In this document: piece after piece, positions 11,056 through 19,315 of the stretch
How positions within the stretch are numbered: position 1 is the stretch's first letter
How the letters are laid out: every line of letters starts with the position of its first letter
Assembly: GCF_001083785.1 (NCBI RefSeq)
Contig: NZ_LAVL01000038.1
Span: 1-64,000 of the forward strand
Direction of reading: 5' to 3'
DNA from: Nonomuraea sp. SBT364
GTDB taxonomy: Bacteria; Actinomycetota; Actinomycetes; Streptosporangiales; Streptosporangiaceae
Length of the DNA stretch: 64,000 bases
Notes under the pieces: model-generated
What the model saw: only the letters and a program-made list of their open reading frames with translations
Database searches by the model: none
Told to the model about the DNA's origin: nothing
Program-made: the position numbers and the translations under genes

Positions 11056-11196
11056 ATGAGATCGTTCACGGGAAAGATGGCCGTCGTCACCGGAGGCGGC
11101 GCCGGAATGGGACGCGAACTGGTCGTCCGGTTGGCCGCCGAAGGTTGTTCGGTCGCCGCGTGCGACATCGACGAGGCAGCTTTCACGATGCTCTCC
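11056..11196 (+). pseudogene. truncated short-chain dehydrogenase (N-terminal fragment)
   Basis: The start MRSFTGKMAVVTGGGAGMGR and a VAACDIDEAAF strand are a normal SDR beginning with the TGxxxGxG cofactor loop. The similarity stops after about 46 codons; the frame then runs through unrelated sequence to 11310. No catalytic part follows. It marks an old breakpoint in a region rich in recombinase debris. The stretch 10858-11055 before it holds no recognisable gene. Confidence 0.6.
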
Positions 11197-11329
11197 GTCG
11201 AGTGGTCATCAGTTTCTTCTGTCTCGAGGCGCTTCGAGACTGTTCCCAGTGACGTCTCGGCGGGTGTGGTCTCGTCGGCTGATGCGCGTTGCCGGCGACC
11301 GCCACGGTGATCTATAGCCGAGTTCGCGG

Positions 11330-11409
11330 AGACGCTCGGCGAGCCGGTAGGAACTGATCGGGCGTCCGGGTACCTCGTCCGCGCGAGGCGGGCCGCAGCG
11401 CTGCGCTCC
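11330..11409 (-). pseudogene. possible tyrosine recombinase fragment
   Basis: On the minus strand the segment RPISSYRLAERLRELGYRSP resembles the loop of actinobacterial integrases that normally read RPLSSxxLxxRLRxLGIR before the catalytic core. Only about 25 codons fit and both sides are unrelated, so this is a remnant at best. Confidence 0.3.
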
Positions 11410-11472
11410 ACAGGATCTGGGAGACGCAGGGAACACGGTGCTTCGACTACGTGCCCGCGCGGCCGGCGATCG

Positions 11473-12261
11473 TCAGCGCCAATGGAGATCTCCGATCAAC
11501 GCCGTCTCGGCACCCCCGTCCGCGAAGATGACCTGACCGGTGACGAAGCGGTTGTCCGCACCGGCGAGCCAGCAGATGAGCTCGCCAACCCACTCCGGTC
11601 GCCCGGGAAAGCCGCCGAACGGTTGCGGAGCTGCGGTTTCCACAGCGGTGCGTACGTCTTCGCTCGCGAAGATCCAGGAGGCCGCGGGTGTGTCGACGAC
11701 GCCGGGTGCGACGACATTGAGGGCAATGCCGGCTCCCGCCCATTGGGATGTCGGGGCAACCTTGCGCACCCACCGATTCAGCGCTCGCTTGGCGATGCCA
11801 TAGGCGCCGGTAGCGCCACCACTGGATGGGTTCGCGTCAGCGTAGGAGACGGCGGCGGCCTCGTCGCCGTCAAGACATGCCTGCACCACGCGCTCGTCCG
11901 CGGGCGCCAGCGAGGAGGTCGACGACACGGCCACGGCCCGGGGCGCCTCGCTCTGCGCCAGCAACGGCCGTAGCCCTTCGAGCGTCGCCACCGTGCCGAA
12001 GTAGTTCGTCTCCAGGAGCCCGGTCTTGCCGCCCCCGGCGACAGCGAGCACTGCGTCGATGGGCCCACGCTCGGTCACCTGGTCGACCAGCGACTGCCGA
12101 CCGTCAGGCGTGGACAGGTCGGCCTGGATATCGGCGTCGCCGAGGTCGCAACCGATGACCGTGGCACCGCGCTCACGGAGCATCGTCGCAGTAGCGGCGC
12201 CGATGCCCGACGCCGACCCGGTCACGACATACCGCCGCCCAGCAATCCCTGCATACGTCAT
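11473..12261 (-). CDS. short-chain dehydrogenase/reductase, hydroxysteroid-dehydrogenase-like
   Basis: A complete 262-residue SDR with cofactor motif TGSASGIG (residues 14-21), CDLGDADIQADLS after beta-2, an AVSSTSS serine strand and catalytic YGIAK (about residue 163). It ends with FVTGQVIFADGG. The short spacing of motifs recalls 3-alpha-hydroxysteroid dehydrogenase-like SDRs. A TetR gene on the same strand lies 34 bp upstream, so the two probably form one transcription unit. Confidence 0.87.
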   Translation of the reverse strand: MTYAGIAGRRYVVTGSASGIGAATATMLRERGATVIGCDLGDADIQADLSTPDGRQSLVDQVTERGPIDAVLAVAGGGKTGLLETNYFGTVATLEGLRPLLAQSEAPRAVAVSSTSSLAPADERVVQACLDGDEAAAVSYADANPSSGGATGAYGIAKRALNRWVRKVAPTSQWAGAGIALNVVAPGVVDTPAASWIFASEDVRTAVETAAPQPFGGFPGRPEWVGELICWLAGADNRFVTGQVIFADGGAETALIGDLHWR

Positions 12262-12295
12262 TGCTACCCCTGTGTATCGGTCCTGGACGGCTGTG

Positions 12296-12886
12296 TCATT
12301 TCAGGATTTTTCTCGTGCTGCGGTCGAAGAGTTCGACGAGTTCGTCGGCGCATAGATCGGGGGCGAGGCCGGCGGAGACGAGCGGGGCCGCACTGTCGAT
12401 CGAGGCGCGTAGCGCCGCCGCCATGACCTGCGGGCTGAAGGGGCGGAAGGCGCCGGTGCGCTGCCCTTCGGCGAACAGCTGGGCCAGCCGGTTCTGCGAT
12501 TCGATGTGGTGCTGCTCCCAGACACCCGCACCGCCGTTGAGCAGGATCTGCTGGAGCGCCCGCACCTGCGGCGAGTGGCTGGCGATGAACGCCACGTTCG
12601 CCCGGATGACGGTGGCGAGCAGTTCGCGGGCGCCGGTCACGCCCTCGATGGCGGACCTCATGTAACCCTCGGCGTCGGCGACAACCTGGTCGGCGACGGC
12701 TGCGAACAGCTCATCCTTGCTGGAGAAGTGGTAGGTGATCAGCCGCTTGCTGCTGAGCCCGGCCTCCTTGCAGATGGCCTCGAAGGTGGTGGCCTGGTAG
12801 CCGCGTTCGGCCAGCAACGCGATCGCGGCACGGGTGATCTGCTTCCTGCGAGCCGCGGTCGCCTCGTGACGGGTAGTCATGCCCAC
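12296..12886 (-). CDS. TetR/AcrR family regulator
   Basis: A 196-residue protein with the HTH ERGYQATTFEAICKEAGLSS and KRLITYHFSSKDELFAAV just after it. The C-terminal half has an ordinary TetR ligand-domain pattern. It is transcribed with the downstream SDR. Two 16-bp palindromes at 12959-12992, about 73 bp upstream of the start, are its likely operators. Confidence 0.87.
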   Translation of the reverse strand: MGMTTRHEATAARRKQITRAAIALLAERGYQATTFEAICKEAGLSSKRLITYHFSSKDELFAAVADQVVADAEGYMRSAIEGVTGARELLATVIRANVAFIASHSPQVRALQQILLNGGAGVWEQHHIESQNRLAQLFAEGQRTGAFRPFSPQVMAAALRASIDSAAPLVSAGLAPDLCADELVELFDRSTRKILK

Positions 12887-12958
12887 CGCACCTACTTGCG
12901 GGTGCCGGAGTGGACAGCCTCGCGGCTCACCAGAACTGTGACCACGGCGAGAGTTCGT

Positions 12959-12992
12959 TTATCCACGTGGATAACTTTATCCGGCTGGATAA
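12959..12992. promoter_or_regulatory. two tandem TTATCC...GGATAA palindromes
   Basis: TTATCCACGTGGATAA (12959-12974) is a perfect 16-bp palindrome. TTATCCGGCTGGATAA (12977-12992) has the same half-sites with another centre. The 18-bp spacing puts both on one DNA face roughly. This is the classic layout of a paired TetR operator upstream of the TetR/SDR unit. Confidence 0.7.
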
Positions 12993-13214
12993 TCTTATGG
13001 CAAGCTCACGGTCGATGATCTGTTCCGCGACGGAGGTGATGCGTTCCTGCGCCTCGGAAAACGCCCCCGGGCCGGTCGCCGCCCTGCAACTGGACTACAT
13101 CGCGACCCGCGACAACATGAACACCGCCACCAACGCGCCTCTCGCTGGCGGTTCCCTGGCCGCCGAGCAGGCCAGCCCTGCCGCCCCGGCCCTCTCTCCG
13201 CCCTCCTCAACGAG
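12993..13214. other. stretch without a recognisable gene
   Basis: An ATG at 12998 right after the palindromes opens a frame whose product looks random, so the gene once controlled from here may have been lost. I see no RNA gene and no conserved domain in any frame. Confidence 0.4.
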
Positions 13215-13330
13215 ATCGGCATCCCAGCGGCCGCCGCCCGCGGTGGTTGCCCTTGCGGGCCGCGGGGTCGAGTCCTTCGAGGGTGGCCTTGCGGATGTTC
13301 TCGCGCTCGGGTCTCGGCCATCGCGATGAT
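13215..13330 (-). pseudogene. serine recombinase/resolvase remnant
   Basis: Read on the minus strand, the frame gives ERENIRKATLEGLDPAARKG followed by NHRGRRP. This is the end of the resolvase catalytic domain and the start of the HTH linker (typical form ERENIRERTLEGL...GRxGGRP). Nothing before or after continues the protein and a stop follows at once. It is a short fossil of a resolvase unlike the complete one at 54858. Confidence 0.55.
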
Positions 13331-13402
13331 GGAGCGGCTGCGGGGTGGCAGGACCAGTTATCGCCGAGGTCAGATCAAGGCCCTGCTGCATATCATCCAG
13401 CA

Positions 13403-13969
13403 GTGAACTCTCCCGTCATACTCGAGGCCGCCGCGACGCCGACCGCTCCCGCTCTTGTCCTTCGCCCCTGGCGCGCGGAAGACGTTGCTGCGCTGGTTGA
13501 GGTGTACCGGGACGCCGAACTGCGGCGTTGGACGAGCTCTCGTATGGAGAGTGAAGACGATGGCCTGTGCTGGGTTCGAGATCAGGAGCAGGGTTGGGCA
13601 GCAGGCGACCGGTTCGCCTTCGCAGTCCTTGAGACGGCCCTTGACGCGGCACCGCTGCGGTTGGTGGGCAACGTGGTGCTCAAGGAAGTCGCGTCCGGCA
13701 AGTCTTCCGCAGAGGTCGGCTACTGGACGGCGGCACAGGCTCGCGGACGAGGCGTGGCCCCGCGAGCCCTGGATACTCTCACCGCCTGGTCCTTCGATGC
13801 TTTCCGAGCACATGGTCTGGAGCGCCTCGAACTCCTGCATCAGGTCGACAACCTGGCATCCTGCCGCGTCGCCGAGAAGAACGGCTACCAGTTGGACAGG
13901 ATCCTGCCATCGGCTCCTCCTTCCTATCCTCTCGATGGTCATGTGCACATACGGCGCGCAACCGCCTGA
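13403..13969 (+). CDS. GNAT family N-acetyltransferase (RimJ/RimL-like)
   Basis: The protein (188 residues from GTG 13403) begins LVLRPWRAEDVAALVEVYRD and has EVGYWTAAQARGRGVAPRAL, the acetyl-CoA loop QxxGxG/A (here ARGRGVA), and NLASCRVAEKNGYQ. This is the RimJ/RimL layout. The start is chosen by the family N-terminus; the ribosome binding site is weak. The substrate is unknown. Confidence 0.82.
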   Translation: MNSPVILEAAATPTAPALVLRPWRAEDVAALVEVYRDAELRRWTSSRMESEDDGLCWVRDQEQGWAAGDRFAFAVLETALDAAPLRLVGNVVLKEVASGKSSAEVGYWTAAQARGRGVAPRALDTLTAWSFDAFRAHGLERLELLHQVDNLASCRVAEKNGYQLDRILPSAPPSYPLDGHVHIRRATA

Positions 13970-14099
13970 CCCCGATCGGCGGCGCATATCCCCGGCAGGC
14001 GCGGACACATGGAACCGCGCCTACGGGCCGTCAACGTCGTCTTCACCCGGGCTCCGGCGGCCTCTCCCCGCGAGGTGCGCGGGGCGGGCACCTCCGCCC

Positions 14100-14275
14100 T
14101 TACGGACAGATCCGGATCGAGGCGGCTGCTCATGTCCAGCTCGAACCTGCCGTACGGATTCACGCGCGTCCCAGAACAGCGGCGACAGCGCTCGCCGGTC
14201 CGCGACGGTGAGCACGACCTGGAGCCCATCGTGGATGTCCTGGCGCATCTCGACGTCGGCGAGGTAGTCGCCTGA
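14100..14275 (-). pseudogene. Tn3-family transposase C-terminal remnant, internally deleted
   Basis: Minus-strand frames give DYLADVEMRQDIHDGLQVV, then directly [14 protein letters not shown], then after a frame change RVNPYGRFELDMSSRLDPDL. Intact relatives have about 60 residues between the first two blocks. The same blocks occur in order in the longer remnant at 20247-21422. It is therefore a collapsed end of a Tn3 tnpA gene. Confidence 0.65.
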
Positions 14276-14290
14276 AGGTCGCGGTGAGTA

Positions 14291-14515
14291 TCAGCGGCGG
14301 GCGTCCGGCAGGGCGGTGTCGGTGATGGCCAGGTCGTCGCCCAGGTTGAGGATGCGCACCTCGCCGTGATCGAGTCCGAGCCGGTGGCCGATCTCGGTCT
14401 CGATCCGGTGGTCGATGATGTGGTGAACGGCTCGGCTCATCAGAAAGGTCTCCGCGGCGGGAGCAACGGTGACCTGGCCGTACTCTTCCGTGCGGAAACG
14501 GGTCCGCGAGTGCAT
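14291..14515 (-). CDS. small hypothetical protein
   Basis: Up to 74 codons. The better start is ATG 14440 with GGAGA upstream, giving 49 residues: MSRAVHHIIDHRIETEIGHR followed by LGLDHGEVRILNLGDDLAIT. Charged and hydrophobic residues alternate as in a real small protein. No family is recognised. It abuts the Tn3 remnant. Confidence 0.35.
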   Translation of the reverse strand: MHSRTRFRTEEYGQVTVAPAAETFLMSRAVHHIIDHRIETEIGHRLGLDHGEVRILNLGDDLAITDTALPDARR

Positions 14516-14590
14516 GTGAACGAGAAGTCACGCTAGGCCGACCGGCCCTGCTCCGCTGACGGGTGGTGATGGGCCGCTGCGAGACGCGCC

Positions 14591-15570
14591 TCAGCCCGTC
14601 GTCCAGTGACGGAGCTTCTCGGGATTACGCACGACCCAGATGCGCTTGATCTTCTCGTCTGCGACCTCGAACGCGAACACTGTCACGACGACGCCGTCCT
14701 GTTCGGCCACCACGCCGGGCTGCCCGTTGACCGTACGCTCCAGGAACGTCATGTTGCCGGGTCTGCGACGGGCGATTTCGATCCAGGCGCGCGCGATCTG
14801 CTCGCCGCCCTCGATGGGGTCCAGGAAGGTGGTGGCGAGGCCGCCGCCATCACCGATCGCCACGGCGTCGGGGTCGAGCAGCCCGATCAGGGCGTCGATG
14901 TCCTTGGCCTCCCACGCTCGCTTGAAGTCCCGGATGATGCCGGCCTGCTGGGGCGCCGGGGTGGCGGAGGGCTGGGCGGCGCGGATGCGGCGGCGGGCGG
15001 AGGAAGCCAGCTGGCGGCAGGCCGCCGGGCTGCGGCCGACGATCTCGGCCACTTCGGCGAAGGAGTAGCGGAAGACGTCGTGCAGGATGAACGCGACGCG
15101 TTCGGCCGGGTCATCGCTTCGAGCACGACCAGGAAGGCCAGATTGACCGACTCGTCCAGGGTGATCCGGTCGGCCGGATCTGCGGTCGCACCGCTGTCCG
15201 TGGGTTCGGGCAGCGGCTCGGGGAGCCATTCGCCCAGGTAGGTCTCTCGCCTGGCCCGGGCCGAACCGAGCAGGTTGAGGCAGATGCGGCTGGCGACGGT
15301 CGTCAGCCAGGCGCCGGGGGAATCGATGGCGTCCTGCCGCTGCCGGGACATGGCGTACCAGCGGGTGTAGGTTTCCTGGACGGCGTCCTCGGCCTCGGCC
15401 AGTGAGCCCAGCAGCCGGTACGCGAGGTTGATCAGCTGACGCCGCTCACTCATGATCGCGTCCAGGCTCGGATCTGTCCGGTCTCCGGGTGAACCAACAG
15501 CGTCCGGCCTGTTTCGGCTGGTCATCGTGACGGCTCCCTCGGTCGTGTCTGTCTTCATCCTGCTCGACAA
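14591..15570 (-). pseudogene. SigJ-like ECF sigma factor with SnoaL-like tail, single-base frameshift
   Basis: The first part (15570 down to about 15112) encodes sigma region 2 (NLAYRLLGSLAEAEDAVQET, then WYAMSRQR and ICLNLLGSARARRETYLGEW). The second part, in another frame, encodes region 4 (PAERVAFILHDVFRYSFAEV, then EIVGRSPAACRQLASSARRR) and the SnoaL-like C-terminal domain of SigJ/ECF41-type factors. The frames meet at EAMT|PAERV, where a run reads ACCCGG; one more C restores the protein. Either the gene is dead or the base call in the C-run is wrong. The start could be 15570, 15525 or 15453. Confidence 0.75.
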
Positions 15571-15581
15571 GACAGCGTGCC

Positions 15582-15615
15582 GGAATGTGAGGCCGGTGCC
15601 GTCGCCTCACATTCC
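15582..15615. promoter_or_regulatory. perfect 12-bp inverted repeat between sigma and azoreductase genes
   Basis: GGAATGTGAGGC (15582-15593) and GCCTCACATTCC (15604-15615) are exact inverse complements with a 10-nt loop. It lies just upstream of the sigma gene and about 150 bp before the divergent azoreductase start. It is either an operator shared by both genes or a hairpin in one leader. Confidence 0.6.
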
Positions 15616-15764
15616 TGGGGGCTGTGCTGTCGAACCGCATGAGTCCAGCTCGGACGTCCTGGCCACCGCGGAAGGACGTGCCGAGCCCCGCCGCGTGCAA
15701 GCGAGCACCTTCGGCACTCGTACGACTACGGCGCGCAGTCGCGGCCTTACCCCAGGGAGCCATC

Positions 15765-16391
15765 TTGAGCCTGTTCCGGCTTGACGCCAGCATTCTTCCC
15801 GGCACCTCGGCCAGCGCCGAACTCGCCGACATCGTGGAAGCCGAATGGACCGCCGCCCACCCGGACGCGCCGGTGGTGCGCCGCCACCTGGGCACCGATC
15901 CACTGCCCGCGGACGCCTGGGCGCAGGCCCACACCGGCGCATTGACGCCCGCGTCAGACCGCTCGCCCGCCCAGCGCGACGCACTCACGCTCGCCGAGTC
16001 GCTCGTCGCGGAACTGGAGGCCGCCGAGAGGGTGGTACTGGCCGTGCCGCTGTACAACTTCGGTGTCTCCCAGCACTTCAAGGCCTGGGTCGATCTGGTC
16101 ATCGCCGGGGCCCCCATGGGCAGCCCGGTGCTCAAGGCCAAGCCGACCGTCCTGGCCACCGTGCGGGGCGGCGGCTACGCCCCCGACACCCCGCGCGAGG
16201 GCTGGGACCACTCCACCCCGTACCTCAAGCGCGTCCTCGCCGACGTGTGGCAGGCCGACCTCACCATCGTCGAACGCGAGCTCACCCTCGCCGCCACCAG
16301 CCCAGGCATGGAACACCTGCGATCCCTCGCCGCCGACCTCCACACCCGAGCCCTGGCCGCGGCCCGGGACGCCGGCTCGAAGAGGTCATAG
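15765..16391 (+). CDS. FMN-dependent NADH-azoreductase-like flavoprotein
   Basis: TTG start at 15765 with AGGGAG 5 bp before; the product then begins MSLFRLDASI, exactly the family N-terminus. It has 208 residues in a flavodoxin-like fold: LAVPLYNFGVSQHFKAWVDL (about residues 85-104) contacts FMN, and TVRGGGYAP follows. AzoR proteins reduce quinones and azo compounds with NADH. It is divergent from a SigJ-like sigma gene; such sigma/flavoprotein neighbours suggest oxidative or electrophile stress. Confidence 0.85.
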   Translation: MSLFRLDASILPGTSASAELADIVEAEWTAAHPDAPVVRRHLGTDPLPADAWAQAHTGALTPASDRSPAQRDALTLAESLVAELEAAERVVLAVPLYNFGVSQHFKAWVDLVIAGAPMGSPVLKAKPTVLATVRGGGYAPDTPREGWDHSTPYLKRVLADVWQADLTIVERELTLAATSPGMEHLRSLAADLHTRALAAARDAGSKRS

Positions 16392-16468
16392 CCTCTCGCG
16401 CGGAGCAGCCCTGCGGCACGCCGGGGGCTCGTCTCTCCCGGCCAGTCCTCGACCGGCTTCGGTGCTGG

Positions 16469-17887
16469 TCATCGGGACGCCTTGGGGGCGACGACGGGTT
16501 CGGGCGCGATCCGCGTACGGCCCGGCAGCAGCGGGATCACGGCCAGCACGGCCGCGAGGAGCACGGTGACGAGCCAGAAGACGCCGTGGAGGCCGGCGGT
16601 CACGTCGCCGGAGGTCTGCAGGACGAGGGTGACCAGGGCGATGCCGAGCGCGGCGCCGAGCTGATTGAGCATGTACAGGACGGAACTGCCCTGCGCGACC
16701 AGCGGGCCCGGCAGGCTCCGGTAGAGCGAGCCCATCGTCGGCGCGCTGAAGCACCCCATGCCCAGGCCGATCGTCAGCGCCGCCAGCACCGGCCACGCCT
16801 GGCCGGTGCCGGCGTCGACCTGGGTGAAGGCCAGGGCGCTGAGCCCGGCCAGCAGGGCGCCGCCGAGGGCCAGGCCGCGGGCGCCGAGCCGGTCCGACAG
16901 CCGTCCGGCCAGCGGCATCGCGATGGCCCCGCCCAGGCCGGCCGGGGCCATCAGCAGCCCGGCGGCGAGGACCCCGTGGCCGTGCGCCTGCTGGTAGTAC
17001 AGCGGGAGGGCGAAGAGGGTCGCGAAGTTGGCCAGGCCGCCCAGTCCCATGATGGTGACGCTCGCGGTGAATCCCCGACTGGCGAACATGCGCACGTCGA
17101 TCAGAGGCGGCGTGCGCCGGGAGCGGAGCGCGTGCAGGGCGTAGCCGCTGATCAGGACGATGCCCGAGGCCAGCGGCAGCAGCGCCTGCCAGGCGGTGAA
17201 CGACGCGTACTCCGCGGTCTGCGACAGGGCCAGGACGAGCGCGGCGAACCCCGGCGCGAGCAGGGCCAGCCCCAGGACGTCGAGGCCGACTGCCGGCCGC
17301 TGCCCGGCCGGGGGATCGGCGGGCAGCACGCGGACGGCGAGCAGGTAGGCGATCACGCCGGCGGGCACGCTCAGCAGGAACATCCACCGCCATGAGAGGC
17401 CGTCCAGCACGGCGCCGCCCGCGACCGGACCGAGGACCGGGCCCAGCGACAGCACCACGCCCATCAGGCCCATGACGCGTCCCGCGCGCTCCGGTCCTGC
17501 GGCGCGGGCCAGCAGGATCAGCACCAGCGGGTCGAGCAGTCCGGCGCCGACGCCCTGCAGGGTGCGGAAGGCGATCAGGCTGCCGGCGTTCCAGGCCAGC
17601 CCGGCGGCCAGCGAGCCCGCCACGAACAGCGCCAGGCCCGCCAGCCACAGCCGCCGGCTGCCGTACCTGTCGACCGCCCAGGTGGTGAACGGGATGGTGG
17701 CGGTGACCGCCAGCAGGAAGCCGGTGGAGGCCCAGCCGATCGTGCTGAGCGAGGCGTCGAGCGCGCCCGCGAGTGTGTTCGTGGCGACCGCGGCCATCGT
17801 GCTGTTGAGGATGCCCAGCAGGCCGCCGAGCAGGACGACGGCGATCAAGGCCGGCAGGGGGCGTTCCAGACGATTTGTTGAACTCAT
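16469..17887 (-). CDS. MFS drug exporter, DHA2 (EmrB/QacA) type
   Basis: This 472-residue, highly hydrophobic protein has about 14 predicted helices. Motif A-like AVDRYGSRRLWLAG lies after helix 2, and motif C-like VLSLGPVLGPVAGG lies in helix 5, marking a drug:H+ antiporter. The ATG start sits inside a perfect 18-bp palindrome and faces a TetR gene, so the pump is almost certainly repressed by that TetR and induced by its substrate. Confidence 0.88.
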   Translation of the reverse strand: MSSTNRLERPLPALIAVVLLGGLLGILNSTMAAVATNTLAGALDASLSTIGWASTGFLLAVTATIPFTTWAVDRYGSRRLWLAGLALFVAGSLAAGLAWNAGSLIAFRTLQGVGAGLLDPLVLILLARAAGPERAGRVMGLMGVVLSLGPVLGPVAGGAVLDGLSWRWMFLLSVPAGVIAYLLAVRVLPADPPAGQRPAVGLDVLGLALLAPGFAALVLALSQTAEYASFTAWQALLPLASGIVLISGYALHALRSRRTPPLIDVRMFASRGFTASVTIMGLGGLANFATLFALPLYYQQAHGHGVLAAGLLMAPAGLGGAIAMPLAGRLSDRLGARGLALGGALLAGLSALAFTQVDAGTGQAWPVLAALTIGLGMGCFSAPTMGSLYRSLPGPLVAQGSSVLYMLNQLGAALGIALVTLVLQTSGDVTAGLHGVFWLVTVLLAAVLAVIPLLPGRTRIAPEPVVAPKASR

Positions 17888-17895
17888 GAGTTCAA
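17878..17895. promoter_or_regulatory. 18-bp perfect palindrome over the MFS start codon
   Basis: TTGAACTCATGAGTTCAA reads the same on both strands and contains the MFS start codon. A related GTTCA-N6-TGAAC dyad lies at 17931-17946, nearer the TetR start. Two sites with GTTCA/TGAAC halves indicate one TetR controlling both genes. Confidence 0.72.
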
Positions 17896-17965
17896 TTTAG
17901 TGATCTCGATATTCTATTGGCAACTTGTGCGTTCAGCAGGATGAACTGGTGAGTACAATCGGGGT

Positions 17966-18631
17966 ATGGCTACCGCACGTGGGCGCATCGACAAACGGCA
18001 GGCGATCCTGGACGGCGCGTTCACGGTGTTCGCCCGCCAGGGCTACGCCCAGGCCTGCGTGCAGGAGATCGCCAACGAGGCCGGCGTGGCCAAGCCCACG
18101 GTGTACAACCACCTCACGGACAAGGCGACGCTCTTCCGGCACGCGATGCGGGCGGCGGCTCAGAACGTGCTGGACCAGCGCCTGGCCGCGCTCCAGCCGC
18201 TCACCGAGCCGGGCCCCGACCTCCGCGCCGGCCTGGAGGAGGTCGGCCACCGCCTGGTGCGCCTGCACGCCGACGACCGCTCCTGCGCGCTGCGGCGGCT
18301 GCTGTATGCGGAGCTCAATCACTTCCCCGACATCCTCGACCTCGTCGTCGAGAGCGGACCGCAGCGCCTCAGCCAGGCGCTCGCCGACCGGCTGGCCCGG
18401 CTCACCCTCGCCGGCCGCCTGCGCGCCACCGACCCCGACCAGGCCGCCGAGCACTTCCTGGCCCTGATCACCGGCCCGCTGGAGACACGCTCCCAGATGG
18501 GCACCCGCCGGCTCGGCGACGCCGAACTGGACGAGATCGCCCGCGCCGCCGTCCGCACCTTCCTCCACGCCTTCGGCGTCGAGGACGACCGTCGCGGGTC
18601 CGGACCCGAGGAACCGGGTCTCAGGTCATGA
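17966..18631 (+). CDS. TetR/AcrR repressor of the MFS exporter
   Basis: A 221-residue protein: HTH VFARQGYAQACVQEIANEAG followed by VAKPTVYNHL (residues about 20-50). The C-terminal ligand domain contains ALRRLLYAELNHFPDILDLV, like the AefR-type TetR C-terminal domain. It is divergent from the MFS gene with shared operators. Its stop overlaps the convergent HxlR gene by 6 bp. Confidence 0.87.
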   Translation: MATARGRIDKRQAILDGAFTVFARQGYAQACVQEIANEAGVAKPTVYNHLTDKATLFRHAMRAAAQNVLDQRLAALQPLTEPGPDLRAGLEEVGHRLVRLHADDRSCALRRLLYAELNHFPDILDLVVESGPQRLSQALADRLARLTLAGRLRATDPDQAAEHFLALITGPLETRSQMGTRRLGDAELDEIARAAVRTFLHAFGVEDDRRGSGPEEPGLRS

Positions 18632-19306
18632 CGTCCGGGCCGGGCGGGTTCGCGGGGCCGGCAGCCGGAACAGGTGGTGGAGCCGGCGCAGGGCCTGCTG
18701 GTCGCCGGAGGCGGAAGCGGCGCCGCCGTTGATCGCCTCGGCGAGGGTCGACCTGCTGGCGGCGAGGTCGCGGAAGGCCTCCCTGCCGATGGTGATGACC
18801 ACGTCGGGGTGTTGCGCCGGGCCGTGCACGGTTTCGACGGCGCCGTCGTCGACGCGGGCGTGGAAAACCTCCTCCTCCACCCGGAACTCGTACAGGGCCC
18901 GCAGGCCGGCGGCGGCCTCGGCGTCGAAGCAGGCCTTGAGGCCGAGCACGGCCCAGCCGGGGTGGAACGCCTCCTGCTCGCGGGGTTCGTCCATCGCCCA
19001 GGTCAGCCCCCACCGGGCCAGGGCCAGCACCACCGGTTCGAGGCCCTCACCGGCGGGAGTGAGGGCGTAGGCGGGGGTGCGGGCCGGCGGCGGGAGGGTG
19101 ACCTTGCGCACCAGCCCTTCGCGTTCGAGGTGCTTCATCCGGGCGGCCAGCAGGCCGGTGCCCAGGCCGCGCAGGCTGTGCTGCAGGTCGCCGAAGCGTT
19201 TGGGGCCGGTCAGCAGCTCACGGATCAGCAGCAGCGTCCACCGGTCGCCCACGAGGTCGAGGGTGCGCGCGGTGGCGCAGTACTGGTTGTAGGTGCGCTG
19301 TTCCAC
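18626..19306 (-). CDS. HxlR-family regulator with C-terminal SCP2-like domain
   Basis: Residues 1-100 are an HxlR winged helix (NQYCATARTLDLVGDRWTLL, RFGDLQHSLRGLGTGLLAAR). Residues about 110-210 resemble a sterol-carrier-like pocket (PDVVITIGREAFRDL). Such two-domain HxlR proteins are widespread in actinobacteria. The alpha/beta hydrolase gene ends only 9 bp upstream on the same strand, so both may share a transcript. Confidence 0.83.
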   Translation of the reverse strand: MEQRTYNQYCATARTLDLVGDRWTLLLIRELLTGPKRFGDLQHSLRGLGTGLLAARMKHLEREGLVRKVTLPPPARTPAYALTPAGEGLEPVVLALARWGLTWAMDEPREQEAFHPGWAVLGLKACFDAEAAAGLRALYEFRVEEEVFHARVDDGAVETVHGPAQHPDVVITIGREAFRDLAASRSTLAEAINGGAASASGDQQALRRLHHLFRLPAPRTRPARTS

Positions 19307-19315
19307 TTCATCATC

